From the NCBI GenBank assembly GCA_029260575.1, contig JAJDDB010000027.1, positions 744,205 to 808,204 of the forward strand: a DNA stretch of 64,000 nt, written 5' to 3'. The first letter of the stretch is position 1. The number at the start of each line of letters is the position of its first letter. Under the pieces are notes generated by a model, which worked only from the letters and a program-made list of their open reading frames with translations, was not told the DNA's origin and did no database searches. Below, piece after piece: positions 8,853 through 19,737 of the stretch. This DNA is from Phycisphaerales bacterium. Its GTDB lineage: Bacteria > Planctomycetota > Phycisphaerae > Phycisphaerales > SM1A02. A program made the translations under genes and the position numbers.

Positions 8853-10313
8853 ATGAGTCGTTCGCTCGTATTGCACGGTCTTGCAGTCACCGTTCTCGCG
8901 ATCGTTGCGCTGATGCTGGTTGTACCCGCTGACGCTGGCGGAAAACGCGGAGTCATCGGGCCCGACATCACCGCCAGTCGAATTGGTCTGGAAAACGATG
9001 GCGATCAGGACGACTTCCTGTACTACGGCGTCTCCGGCGGCATCCGCGCATTCTCCATCGCTTCAACATCGTGCAATATCGGCGACACCAATGCGCAATG
9101 GCAGGATGGCGTCGGTGGCAAGAACCCGCTTATGGCGCAGAACATGTATCGACTGAAAGATGGTCGATTCGAACAGATCGGTATGGCGTGGCTGAAACAC
9201 ACGTGGTGCGCTCTCAGTGAACCAACGTGCGAAGCACTTGCCGGTACAACTTGCTCAGGCACCGGCTGCAACACGCTCGGCGTCGGATGCGCCGACACAT
9301 ATTGGTCGCAACTCAACGGCACACAGTTTCGACTCGGCCCGCGCTTTCTTGTGAATCCGCAGGGCCAGGGCGTTGGCGGGGTGCATAATGACATCTACAA
9401 CGAAGCGGTCGGTCCCGACTCTATCCGCGGAAGACTGCAACTCAAGGATGCTGACATCCTTGCCGGAGGCAGGTTCTTCGCAGAGATTCATTACGTCACG
9501 CACGACGAATCTTTGAACCTCAGATATAACAACGCTTCGTATCGCGAAGTCAATGTTTCCCTGACCAGTATCTCAGGAACGCAGTGCTGCCAGACGTCAG
9601 TGCATCCGGGATCGCCTGCGCTTCAGGCGTGGGCTGACATCGACCCGGCAGTCACAATAGTTACGTTCGAAGACAATCCCGACGAAGGTCGGTTCCACCT
9701 TGCATACAAGGTCACTGACAACGGCGATGGAACGTGGGACTACGAATACGCCCTGCATAACCTCAATTCAGATCGAGGTGCAGGATCATTCACTGTTCCT
9801 CTGCCTGCAAATGTCGCTGTGCAGTCTTCGGGTTTTCATGATGTGGACTATCACAGCGGCGATGGTGTCGGCTACGTGACCCAAAGTGGCGCCGACTGGC
9901 CGATCACAGAAGGAACTACGGAAGTCAAGTGGGAGACCGATGCATTCACCCGCGATGCCAATTCCAATGCTCTGCGGTGGAGTTCAACCTACAACTTCCG
10001 TTTCACCGCAGACACTCCACCGACAAGCGGAGATGTAACCGTTGGATTATTCAAGCCCGGCACGCCGACTTCCGTTCTGGTCAGCGCTGCAATTCCATCA
10101 CCAGGTACGCCGTTGTGTCCAGCTGATATCGCGGATGCCGACAGTGCTGATCCGGATGGTGTGGTCGACGTCTTTGACCTTCTCGAGCTGCTGAACAACT
10201 GGGGCACAGGCGGCCCGGGTGCTGCGATCAGCTCTGATGGTGGCGGTGTCGGCACTGTGGATGTCTTCGATCTCCTGGATCTGCTGGCAGCATGGGGCAG
10301 CTGCACCCCCTGA
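8853..10313 (+). CDS. Secreted protein with C-terminal dockerin-like repeats, copy 3
   Basis: 486 residues from the ATG at 8853, preceded by GGGGAGC. The signal peptide is MSRSLVLHGLAVTVLAIVAL...PADA, different in sequence from copies 1 and 2. The body keeps the same motif order (DFLYYGVSGGIRAFSIASTSC, WLKHTWCALSE, VTHDESLNLRYNNASYR, FHDVDYHSGDG) and the same two dockerin-like repeats, so this is the most diverged member of the tandem trio. The region before the tail lacks the GGGRDT segment of copies 1 and 2. The function is unknown. The next gene starts 87 bases downstream and may be co-transcribed, since no hairpin terminator is seen between them. Confidence 0.85.
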   Translation: MSRSLVLHGLAVTVLAIVALMLVVPADAGGKRGVIGPDITASRIGLENDGDQDDFLYYGVSGGIRAFSIASTSCNIGDTNAQWQDGVGGKNPLMAQNMYRLKDGRFEQIGMAWLKHTWCALSEPTCEALAGTTCSGTGCNTLGVGCADTYWSQLNGTQFRLGPRFLVNPQGQGVGGVHNDIYNEAVGPDSIRGRLQLKDADILAGGRFFAEIHYVTHDESLNLRYNNASYREVNVSLTSISGTQCCQTSVHPGSPALQAWADIDPAVTIVTFEDNPDEGRFHLAYKVTDNGDGTWDYEYALHNLNSDRGAGSFTVPLPANVAVQSSGFHDVDYHSGDGVGYVTQSGADWPITEGTTEVKWETDAFTRDANSNALRWSSTYNFRFTADTPPTSGDVTVGLFKPGTPTSVLVSAAIPSPGTPLCPADIADADSADPDGVVDVFDLLELLNNWGTGGPGAAISSDGGGVGTVDVFDLLDLLAAWGSCTP

Positions 10314-10399
10314 CCACCGATTCTGAACAACTCGGGTACAACTTTTCGTACGCTGCACTCGATCCACAGGCTGCCGATCTGTCGCGCACAATATCTGCG

Positions 10400-11398
10400 A
10401 TGCTCGTGTACGCGGGAATTGATGAGGCAGGCTACGGACCGATGTTCGGCCCGTTGTGCATTGCGTGTTCAGCATTCTGCGTCCGCGATTGCGACAATGT
10501 AGATGCACCCCCGCCGAATCTCTGGGGGCTGCTGAATCGAACAACGTGCCGAAAACCCAATGACGCCCGGCGTCGCATTGCAGTTGACGATTCCAAGAAA
10601 CTCAAGGGCTCTGCATCGCGCGCACGGCACCCACTTGCGGATCTCGAGCGTGGCGTCCTTGCGTTCTGCTCGACCATCACAGGCGCAGGCGAGACCATCC
10701 CCGCGACCTGCACGGAATTGCTGCACAGGCTCGATCCCGGCCGCGCGACGCAACAATTGGACGAGTACCCTTGGTATGAATCGCACAGTGCGCTGCCGGT
10801 CGCCGGTGATGCAAACCTGCTGCGGATTGATGCAGCACGGCTGCGACGATCCATGCACGACACTGCAGTGCGCTGTTCATCAATACGCTGCAGCGTCGTC
10901 GACGTTGGAGCCTTCAACCGTGGCGTGCGCACCTTCGGCAATAAGGCTGGGGTCAATCTCCACCACGCATTGCGGCATGTCGAACACATCCGCAAGTCTC
11001 ACAGCAACGCCAACTTTGAAATTATCATCGATCGGCAAGGCGGACGAACGCACTATCGCAGGCAACTACAGGACTTCTGGCCGAATGCCCGATTGAAGAT
11101 CGAAGATGAAACAGATCAGGCCAGTCGTTACATCCTGACGCTCGAGCCCCAACAGCTGGCGATCACCTTCATTCGCCGTGCCGAGGAATCTCATCTACCG
11201 GTGGCTCTTGCCTCCATGACCGCCAAGTACGTCCGCGAGCTTCTCATGCTTCGTCTGAACCGGTATTTCCGTAGTGTTGTGCCAGAACTCAAGCCAACCG
11301 CCGGCTACGTACAGGATGGCAGGCGGTTTTTGAAGGACATCGAGCCGATTCTCCGCCGGTTCGATCATCCCCGCAGTCAGTTGGTTCGAGAATGCTAG
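10400..11398 (+). CDS. RNase HII-like nuclease family protein
   Basis: 332 residues. The ATG at 10400 places the motif YAGIDEAGYGPMFGPLCI at the very start, as in ribonuclease HII (GxDEAGRGPxxGP). The two acidic residues of DEAG, a later Asp in EIIIDRQGG and the acidic pair near IEDE fit the RNase H-fold metal site. Differences from classical RnhB are the Tyr in place of the Arg of GRG, about 120 extra residues, and an Arg/His-rich C-terminal half ending in HPRSQLVREC. It therefore may be a derived RNase HII-like protein rather than the housekeeping enzyme that removes ribonucleotides from DNA. Longer starts overlapping the previous gene are open but lack family character. Confidence 0.65.
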   Translation: MLVYAGIDEAGYGPMFGPLCIACSAFCVRDCDNVDAPPPNLWGLLNRTTCRKPNDARRRIAVDDSKKLKGSASRARHPLADLERGVLAFCSTITGAGETIPATCTELLHRLDPGRATQQLDEYPWYESHSALPVAGDANLLRIDAARLRRSMHDTAVRCSSIRCSVVDVGAFNRGVRTFGNKAGVNLHHALRHVEHIRKSHSNANFEIIIDRQGGRTHYRRQLQDFWPNARLKIEDETDQASRYILTLEPQQLAITFIRRAEESHLPVALASMTAKYVRELLMLRLNRYFRSVVPELKPTAGYVQDGRRFLKDIEPILRRFDHPRSQLVREC

Positions 11399-11431
11399 AA
11401 CTGAGATTCTTCAGCGTCTCTGATTGAATTA

Positions 11432-11459
11432 TTGACTCGTTGATGGCCGGTGGTACACT
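11432..11459 (+). promoter_or_regulatory. Sigma-70-like promoter for the fusA leader
   Basis: TTGACT at 11432-11437 and TACACT at 11454-11459, separated by 16 bases. Position is 33 bases after the RNase HII-like gene and about 450 bases ahead of fusA, so the transcript would have a long leader. Prediction from the hexamers only. Confidence 0.55.
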
Positions 11460-11465
11460 TTGCTA

Positions 11466-11913
11466 TTCCCCACGGTGGCTCCTAATTGCCGCAGCGGGGT
11501 CTTGACTATCTTGGCGACTTGTCATCAGCAACCTATCTGATGGCGCAAGGAGTTCGGCTATGTCCGACGACGACGAGGTCGCCCGCTTGTATTGAACCGG
11601 TCCCCTGCCCGCATTTCGGGCGATTCCGCGGGCCGTCCGGTGCAAGCCGGGCTGCCTGCACAATTCAATTCGGGATCGACGGTTTTTCCTGATCAAATCC
11701 CAACACAACGCCTGCTGGCGCTGTGCCGAACTGGCTGAGAATCACAGATTCACAGGCCGAGGGATTCAGCCGATAACTGCTCTACCACGCAGTCTTCGGA
11801 ACCGGTATTCCAGCGTCATTCGGCGGCACGACACAGACCCGCCATCGCTGATCTTGAGTTTTCCAAACCTCGCATTGCACTTTGCTCAACATTCACGCTC
11901 CGAGAAAACCACA
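11466..11913 (+). other. Long leader region of fusA with hairpins and an 11-codon mini-ORF
   Basis: No ordinary gene is seen. Structures are a hairpin CATCAG/CTGATG (11523-11542), then AAGGAG (11547-11552) placed 7 bases before ATG at 11560, which opens the mini-ORF MSDDDEVARLY ending at 11595, and further stems such as GCCCG/CGGGC near 11608-11622 and GGCTGA/TCAGCC around 11734-11770. The spacing of the ribosome binding site to the mini-ORF is good, so a translated leader peptide is possible. Alternatively this is a separate small RNA. I do not recognise a known riboswitch. Confidence 0.4.
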
Positions 11914-14028
<2,115 letters not shown>

Positions 14029-14058
14029 ATCTCGCTTTCGACAAAGTAAATCACACAG

Positions 14059-14086
14059 CGGCCCGTCGATTTCGGCGGGCCGTTTT
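14059..14086 (+). terminator. Rho-independent terminator of fusA
   Basis: Stem CGGCCCG (14059-14065) with CGGGCCG (14076-14082), followed by TTTTCC. It lies 30 bases behind the fusA stop codon. Confidence 0.85.
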
Positions 14087-14273
14087 CCTTGCTTTCAGTT
14101 GCGAGCCGGTCAGCGGTCCGACCATCTTCCGGAATGGACACCACAGCCGGGCAACTGCTCGGTTCGATTCCGGAATCACGAATCGGCTGCAGATCGACTC
14201 TACTGCCGATTGCGGCATGGTGGTATCCTGAGCGGGCTGCCCCTGTCCACGAACGACTCACGAGCACATACGC

Positions 14274-15710
14274 ATGAAGCTGGCCTACCAGACACCCCAA
14301 AGTGACGAAGAGCGAGCGTACGACCTCGTGCTCGCATTGGCGTTTCGCCGGGGCTTTGCGGCTGTTTGCATTGCCGTCGGGGTTCTGTGTATAGGCGAAT
14401 TGCTGCTGTTTCTCATCGCCAATCCGTCAGCCCTCTGGACGGAGCATTCGACTGCGATGGTGCTGCGCACGATCGGATTCGGCGCAGCACTCATTATTTG
14501 CGCCAGCCTATTTGCGATGCGGTCGCGGTTCTCCGGCATCCGCATGCTCAATTCCGCTGCAACAGTGCTTGTACTGGCCGTCGGCACGCTGCTGATGGTG
14601 CCTCGGCTGCTGCTGCACAAGCACCTCAACAACTACGGTGTGTGGGGTCTGGCCGATCTAGCCGCGCTGCACCTTGTCGTGTGTCTGATCCTGCCGTGGA
14701 AACCGTGGGAAAGCATTCAGCCTGTCCTTCCGCTGCTCGTATTCTGGGCTGTCGTGGTGTTGCTGCCGACTACTCATCTTGATTCGATCAGCAAAGCGGT
14801 ACTCATTATCAGCTCGCCAGTCGTCCTTGTGCCCGGCGCTGCGATTGCATGGTGGCGGCACAAACGCCTGCACGAAGACTTCACGCGCAAGATGCTCGGC
14901 CAGAAGGTGAGGTCCATGGGCGGCGAACTTTCGCGCGCTCGCATCGTGCATGATGCAATGTTTCCCGATCCGTTCGACATCGGCCACGTTGCATTCCAAT
15001 ACGAATACCAACCGATTCAGGAAATCGGCGGCGATTATGTACATGTGCATCGTTCGCAACCCACGGGTCGCATCACGATCACCCTGCTCGATGTGGCCGG
15101 CCACGGTCTGGCTGCGGCACTGACGGTCAATCGGCTGTTCGGCGAACTCGAACGTATTCGCGCTGAAAGCCCCGAAGCTGAACCTGCTGAAGTTATGGAA
15201 TTGCTCAACAGGTACATCTACCTGACTATGGCCCATCACAGTCTCTTTGCGACCGGCGCGTGCATGATGCTCGATCCGTCGAACGGTACGTTGCAATGGG
15301 TCAATGCCGGCCATCCGCCTGCATTTATTCGCAGAGGTGATGGAACGATCACGGATCTCAACGGCACGGCAATGTTGCTCGGTGTGGAATCCTACGCAGA
15401 ATTCGAAGCCGGCCAGGAAACACACAACATACGGCCCGGCGATGTGCTTATTGCATATACGGATGGCGCAATTGAAGCCCGCAACGATGGCGGCACACAA
15501 TTCGGAATCAAAGGCCTGCGCGAAGCGACATGTTTCGATCCGCCGCCTCGCAATTGGTCGCGATTTCTCGCAGGAGCCGTCGCCAAACATCATGGCGGCA
15601 ACTGTGACGATGACATTCTGATTGTGTCGATGGCGCTGCGCGGTCTGCATGTGACTGCCCGCTCGTCGCTGTCAACCGAGACTGAAGTGATCGGACAATC
15701 GCAGACATAA
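14274..15710 (+). CDS. Membrane-anchored SpoIIE/RsbU-type PP2C phosphatase, copy 1
   Basis: 478 residues. The N-terminal 200 residues contain about six hydrophobic helices (for example GFAAVCIAVGVLCIGELLLFLI and VLPLLVFWAVVVLLP). A short linker with an Arg/Glu-rich helix precedes a SpoIIE domain from about residue 240: EIGGDYVHVH (first metal Asp), LLDVAGHGLAAAL (second Asp), WVNAGHPPAFIR, AYTDGAIEARN and CDDDILIVSM (last metal Asp). This family dephosphorylates anti-anti-sigma factors in partner-switching stress pathways, the substrate here being unknown. The following gene is a paralogue separated by 35 bases, so the two form a tandem pair, probably one operon. No STAS or anti-sigma kinase gene is adjacent. 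Confidence 0.85.
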   Translation: MKLAYQTPQSDEERAYDLVLALAFRRGFAAVCIAVGVLCIGELLLFLIANPSALWTEHSTAMVLRTIGFGAALIICASLFAMRSRFSGIRMLNSAATVLVLAVGTLLMVPRLLLHKHLNNYGVWGLADLAALHLVVCLILPWKPWESIQPVLPLLVFWAVVVLLPTTHLDSISKAVLIISSPVVLVPGAAIAWWRHKRLHEDFTRKMLGQKVRSMGGELSRARIVHDAMFPDPFDIGHVAFQYEYQPIQEIGGDYVHVHRSQPTGRITITLLDVAGHGLAAALTVNRLFGELERIRAESPEAEPAEVMELLNRYIYLTMAHHSLFATGACMMLDPSNGTLQWVNAGHPPAFIRRGDGTITDLNGTAMLLGVESYAEFEAGQETHNIRPGDVLIAYTDGAIEARNDGGTQFGIKGLREATCFDPPPRNWSRFLAGAVAKHHGGNCDDDILIVSMALRGLHVTARSSLSTETEVIGQSQT

Positions 15711-15745
15711 CCGCTCGTCCTGCACCTGAATCGATATCCACAGTC

Positions 15746-17167
15746 ATGGCTCAACACCATCCACAAACCGCATCCGTGCTGTTCAAGCGGGAGTATCAGC
15801 ACGAACTTGAAGATTGGCTTCGTCGGCGGTTTCGGTCGTTCTGCACATGGTGCATGGTCGTCGTCGTTCTTGGCGTGCTGCGCGAGGTGTTCTTTGCTGA
15901 TCAATGGCGCGGATTGCTGTTTACCGCTCCAGCTGCGGCGCTTTCACTCGGCGTGATTAGTTCCTTCGCGCTGAGTCGGCGTACCGAAGACGCCAGCCGA
16001 GAACAGATTGTGGCTGTCGCCTCAACGCTGATTCTTGTGCTCGGCGCAGTGGCGATCCTCACGGAGCTGGCGCGGTTTCTCGTGCTCGAGCTCTCGCCAC
16101 ACATGTTGTACAAGTTGTTCCTCTGGCATTTCCTTGCATGCCTGTTCCTGCCTTGGAGCAGCCGTGAATCGTTGCGGCCGTTTGTGCCGCTGATTCTCGC
16201 ATGGGCAGTGGGCGAGATGCTGCTTCCCGGCACGGAAGACTGGCTTGATCGGATGATCACTGTTGCAGCGGGATTGCTTGTGTTCATTCCCGGCGTCGCC
16301 ATCTGCACCTGGCGACTGTACCAGCACAGCCGTGAATTCCGCGCGCGTATGGTCGGCAAGCACTTCATGTCAATGCGGCAGGAAATCAGCCGTGCGCGGT
16401 CCATCCACGAAACGATGTTCCCCGCGCGCTATGACGATGGCTTTGTTGTCGTCGAATATGTTTTTCAGCCGATGCGCGAAATGGGTGGTGATTACTTTCA
16501 TCTGCACGTCGGCCCAGAGGGTTTCGTGCACTGTACTCTGCTTGATGTCACCGGACACGGCCTGGCCGCAGCGCTGACTGTGAATCGGCTGTACGGTGAA
16601 TTAGAACGAATCCGCGCGGAACTGCCGCGCATTGAACCGGCAGAATTGATTCAACTACTCAACCGTTACGTTCACCTCACACTTGCGAGGCACAATGTCT
16701 TTGTAACCGCTGCATGCATGAGCTTTGACCCGTTCAGCGGCACGCTGCGCTGGGCGTCGGCTGGCCACCCTCCCGGGTTCATACGTCGGGCTGCAGGCAG
16801 TATTGAGGAACTTCAATCAACTGCAATGATCCTCGGGGCGGTCGGCGATGATGAATTTCAATCCGAGCAAACCGTAGTCCAATGCGAGCACGATGATGTG
16901 GTGATCGTCTACACCGATGGCGTGTTCGAAGCTCGCAACCGTGCCGGTGATGCGTACGGTCTGGATACCCTGCGTGATACGCTGCGCCGCAGGCCGGCCC
17001 CTGGCAACTGGCCGCAGTTCATTGCGTCGATGGTCGAAAAGCACAATGCCGGCCGATTCGATGATGATGTGCTCGTTGCGGCGCTTCGGTTCGTCAAATC
17101 GCGTGTTGAAACTGGAACCGCAACGCCTCGTGAACTCGCAATCGCTCGTGACTCCGATTCGTCGTGA
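15746..17167 (+). CDS. Membrane-anchored SpoIIE/RsbU-type PP2C phosphatase, copy 2
   Basis: 473 residues, a paralogue of the preceding protein with the same layout: several N-terminal membrane helices (VIAA-like segments up to about residue 195, e.g. LLVFIPGVAICTW), a linker helix with SMRQEISRARSIHETMFP, and a SpoIIE phosphatase domain with EMGGDYFHLH, LLDVTGHGLAAAL, WASAGHPPGFIR, IVYTDGVFEARN and RFDDDVLVAAL. The four metal-binding acidic residues are retained, so both copies look active. The close match of the linker in both copies (ISRAR-IH-TMFP) indicates a conserved signal-transmitting helix between membrane sensor and catalytic domain. A signalling partner is not visible in the window. 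Confidence 0.85.
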   Translation: MAQHHPQTASVLFKREYQHELEDWLRRRFRSFCTWCMVVVVLGVLREVFFADQWRGLLFTAPAAALSLGVISSFALSRRTEDASREQIVAVASTLILVLGAVAILTELARFLVLELSPHMLYKLFLWHFLACLFLPWSSRESLRPFVPLILAWAVGEMLLPGTEDWLDRMITVAAGLLVFIPGVAICTWRLYQHSREFRARMVGKHFMSMRQEISRARSIHETMFPARYDDGFVVVEYVFQPMREMGGDYFHLHVGPEGFVHCTLLDVTGHGLAAALTVNRLYGELERIRAELPRIEPAELIQLLNRYVHLTLARHNVFVTAACMSFDPFSGTLRWASAGHPPGFIRRAAGSIEELQSTAMILGAVGDDEFQSEQTVVQCEHDDVVIVYTDGVFEARNRAGDAYGLDTLRDTLRRRPAPGNWPQFIASMVEKHNAGRFDDDVLVAALRFVKSRVETGTATPRELAIARDSDSS

Positions 17168-17200
17168 TTGCACAGCCTCTGCCGCTACACTTGCTGGTTC

Positions 17201-18322
17201 ATGACCCGATTTTGCAGTGCATTCTGTGATCAATACTACCTGCATCAAGCAGCACGATTGGCGCTGCGCGGTCATGGCGGCGCTGAACCCAATCCACTGG
17301 TCGGTTGCGTGCTTGTAAACGATTCCGGTGTGACTGTCGGTTGGGGGTATCACCGCACCTTTGGCGGCCCGCATGCAGAAATCGAAGCATTGGCCCGCGC
17401 CGGTTCTGCAGCAAACGGTGCGACATGCTACGTCACGCTTGAACCGTGCAACCATACCGGCAAGACCGGGCCGTGCGCGCAAGCACTTATCGACGCTGGT
17501 GTGAAGCACGTTGTAATCGGCCGCCGCGATACGACTGAACACGGCTGCGGTGGCGCTGAGCACTTGCGCACCGCGGGCGTCGACATACGTTTTGTTGAAG
17601 ATGACCGCTTTGTGCGCAGTGTCTCTGACCCGTTTTTTCATCGTCTCGAAAACGATCGGCCGTGGGTGATCGCCAAGTGGGCTCAGACACTCGACGGCAT
17701 GATCGCCTCGCGCACCGGCGACAGTCAATGGATCAGTTCGCTGCGCAGCCGTGCAATGGTTCATCGGCAGCGCGGCCGCGTCGATGTGATGTTAACCGGC
17801 ATTGGAACTGTGCAGCACGATGATCCGATGTTGACCGCCCGTTGCGGTAGAGTTCGCCGTGTCGCTCGGCGAGTTGTGATCGACCCCAACCTCGAGATTT
17901 CACCGGATTCAAAACTGGTACGGACCGCCGGCGATACTCCTGTCACTGTGTTCTGCTCGCAGAAATCATTGTCCGATCGCGCGTCCAAAGCGCACAAGCT
18001 TGAAGCGCATAATGTTGAAGTGATTGCATGCTCCATCGGCGACGAGGTCGATCTGGACCGCGTGTTGCAACTCCTGGTCGAACGTTATGACGCAGCGACT
18101 GTCCTCGTCGAATCCGGCCCGGGCCTGATGGGCCGACTGGTTGCGCAGTCGCTCGTCAACGAAGCGTGGGTATTTGTCGGTCCTCTGCTGTTTGGCGATG
18201 AACAGGCAGTGTCTGCTGCGCGCGGCAGAACTGTACAGCAACTCACCGATGGCATCGCACTTGACTTGATCGATCAGCGCCGCCGTGGGGATGATGTCAT
18301 GCTGCGCTATCGAGTTCGCTAG
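17201..18322 (+). CDS. ribD: Bifunctional riboflavin biosynthesis protein RibD
   Basis: 373 residues from the ATG at 17201; a TTG at 17168 would add 11 residues. RibD deaminates 2,5-diamino-6-ribosylamino-pyrimidinone phosphate and then reduces the ribose side chain. The deaminase part shows the zinc site HAEIEAL and LEPCNHTGKTGPCAQAL. The reductase part starts near WVIAKWAQTLDGMIA and contains DSQWIS and the ESGPGLMGRLV motif. The gene runs convergent to the DUF4340 gene, only 5 bases away. Other rib genes are not in the window. Confidence 0.93.
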   Translation: MTRFCSAFCDQYYLHQAARLALRGHGGAEPNPLVGCVLVNDSGVTVGWGYHRTFGGPHAEIEALARAGSAANGATCYVTLEPCNHTGKTGPCAQALIDAGVKHVVIGRRDTTEHGCGGAEHLRTAGVDIRFVEDDRFVRSVSDPFFHRLENDRPWVIAKWAQTLDGMIASRTGDSQWISSLRSRAMVHRQRGRVDVMLTGIGTVQHDDPMLTARCGRVRRVARRVVIDPNLEISPDSKLVRTAGDTPVTVFCSQKSLSDRASKAHKLEAHNVEVIACSIGDEVDLDRVLQLLVERYDAATVLVESGPGLMGRLVAQSLVNEAWVFVGPLLFGDEQAVSAARGRTVQQLTDGIALDLIDQRRRGDDVMLRYRVR

Positions 18323-18327
18323 TTTGT

Positions 18328-19710
18328 CTACGGACCGACGCCTGTTTCTAGGCCGAACGCGCGGGGTTCGAGCGGCATGTCCATCGTCGCTGTGAAGATG
18401 CGCAGCACGTTGTCGCCGTTCTCCATTGCCCACCTGCCCTCGTTCGGTTCGCGGGCGACACGCACCGTATCTCTCGGCTTGAGGTCGTAGCCGTACAGTG
18501 TGACGGTGGCGACCTCCAGATCGCGCGGGTAGGGACGAAACTCAACCGTTGGCGCGGGCAGGCGACAAAGTTGTTGTAACAGCGTCTCCACAGCAGTGAA
18601 CGAGACTTCACGATCACCGAATCGCGGCGCAACCCATCGTTCCAGGTCGCGCTCGAGCATCAACTCATCAGTGGAATCTCGAATCACGATGCGCTTTACG
18701 TCTTCCGGCTGCACACCCGAGCCCGTCCGTGCTGCGAACGTCTGCGCATCCCGAAACAATTCCGCAAGGACTGTTGCACGAAGCCGCACGACAGTATCGA
18801 ATCCCTCAATCTTCGCAAAGCGATCCTGCGAGCCGAGTCCAATCGGCGAACCGATCAGCAAGCGCTGCGTCACCGGCTCGCGCAGCACACTGTTCTGATC
18901 TATCACCTGCTCCGTTGTCACTTCGATCTCCGCGATCGGGTTCTCCAGCCCGAATCGCGACAGATCCTCCGGTTGATCGAGAATGTACCCGCTCACTTCA
19001 ATGCGCGACAGAACCTGCAACAGATCTTCGATTCCTGCTAGAGATGCCCGTGTCTGCACCGGTTTGATCATGTGCCATGTGCGTTGATCGCGCTGCAGTA
19101 CCATGTGCTCATCGCCGTTGTGGCGCTGGTAACGCACAGCATCAACACTGATGTTGCGGAAGATCGTGCGGTCGCGCCATTCCCGTGGATCCATCTCGAC
19201 TACGCGATCGTGCAGCCCCTGGTTGACGACGAACACGCGCGGGTCATCAACGATGCGTACATACGCCCGGCCGGCAATTCCACGGCGACCGAGTTCAATA
19301 CCAAGCGTCTGATCTCCCCACCCATACGTCACAACAGCATCAGGCGGCTCCAATGACAGCGCTGCCAATGAACCCGCGCTTGCTGCATCACCGGTTTCAA
19401 TCACGCTCACATACTCCAGATCAATCGCCTGGCTGATGAGCTGACGCATCGAAAAGATCTGCATAGGGTACTCAAACGGCTGCACCTGCCACCACTGCCC
19501 ACCGCGGCGTTCAAACTCCCAAACCGGCTGCTCACCACGTTGCAATGTGATTCTGTCAACTTTCTCCAAAGGCAGACGACCAGCACCCAGAAGGCGGTGT
19601 CGTGCCGATTCCGTTGCTGTACTGATCGAATCAGTGCCCGCCGTCACGATCGCTGCGACAACACTCAACACCGCAATGAAGAATGTAATGATTGTGGTTC
19701 GTGTACCCAT
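18328..19710 (-). CDS. DUF4340-containing protein, last gene of a Gld-like ABC operon
   Basis: 460 residues, one N-terminal membrane helix (TIITFFIAVLSVVAAIVTAG), then a long extracytoplasmic part made of repeated DUF4340-like modules (LEKVDRITLQRGEQPVWEFERRGGQWW; VQPEDVKRIVIRDSTDELMLERD). DUF4340 proteins regularly follow genes for GldG-like proteins; the molecular role is not known, and scaffold or substrate binding is plausible. It is the last of four minus-strand genes starting at 23769. No signal peptidase site is obvious, so it is probably membrane-anchored and facing the periplasm or paryphoplasm. Confidence 0.8.
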   Translation of the reverse strand: MGTRTTIITFFIAVLSVVAAIVTAGTDSISTATESARHRLLGAGRLPLEKVDRITLQRGEQPVWEFERRGGQWWQVQPFEYPMQIFSMRQLISQAIDLEYVSVIETGDAASAGSLAALSLEPPDAVVTYGWGDQTLGIELGRRGIAGRAYVRIVDDPRVFVVNQGLHDRVVEMDPREWRDRTIFRNISVDAVRYQRHNGDEHMVLQRDQRTWHMIKPVQTRASLAGIEDLLQVLSRIEVSGYILDQPEDLSRFGLENPIAEIEVTTEQVIDQNSVLREPVTQRLLIGSPIGLGSQDRFAKIEGFDTVVRLRATVLAELFRDAQTFAARTGSGVQPEDVKRIVIRDSTDELMLERDLERWVAPRFGDREVSFTAVETLLQQLCRLPAPTVEFRPYPRDLEVATVTLYGYDLKPRDTVRVAREPNEGRWAMENGDNVLRIFTATMDMPLEPRAFGLETGVGP

Positions 19711-19737
19711 AAATCTCAGAATCTCAAATTACAGCTA

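Noticed and set aside
11727..11795. tRNA-like sequence on the minus strand (CTGC-GTGGTAGA-GCAG resembles a D-arm)
   Set aside because: No matching anticodon arm and no T-loop; only a partial chance similarity.
14658..15650. Minus-strand frame of 330 codons opposite the first RsbU-like gene
   Set aside because: It lies entirely antisense to a gene with full catalytic motifs and shows no motif of its own.
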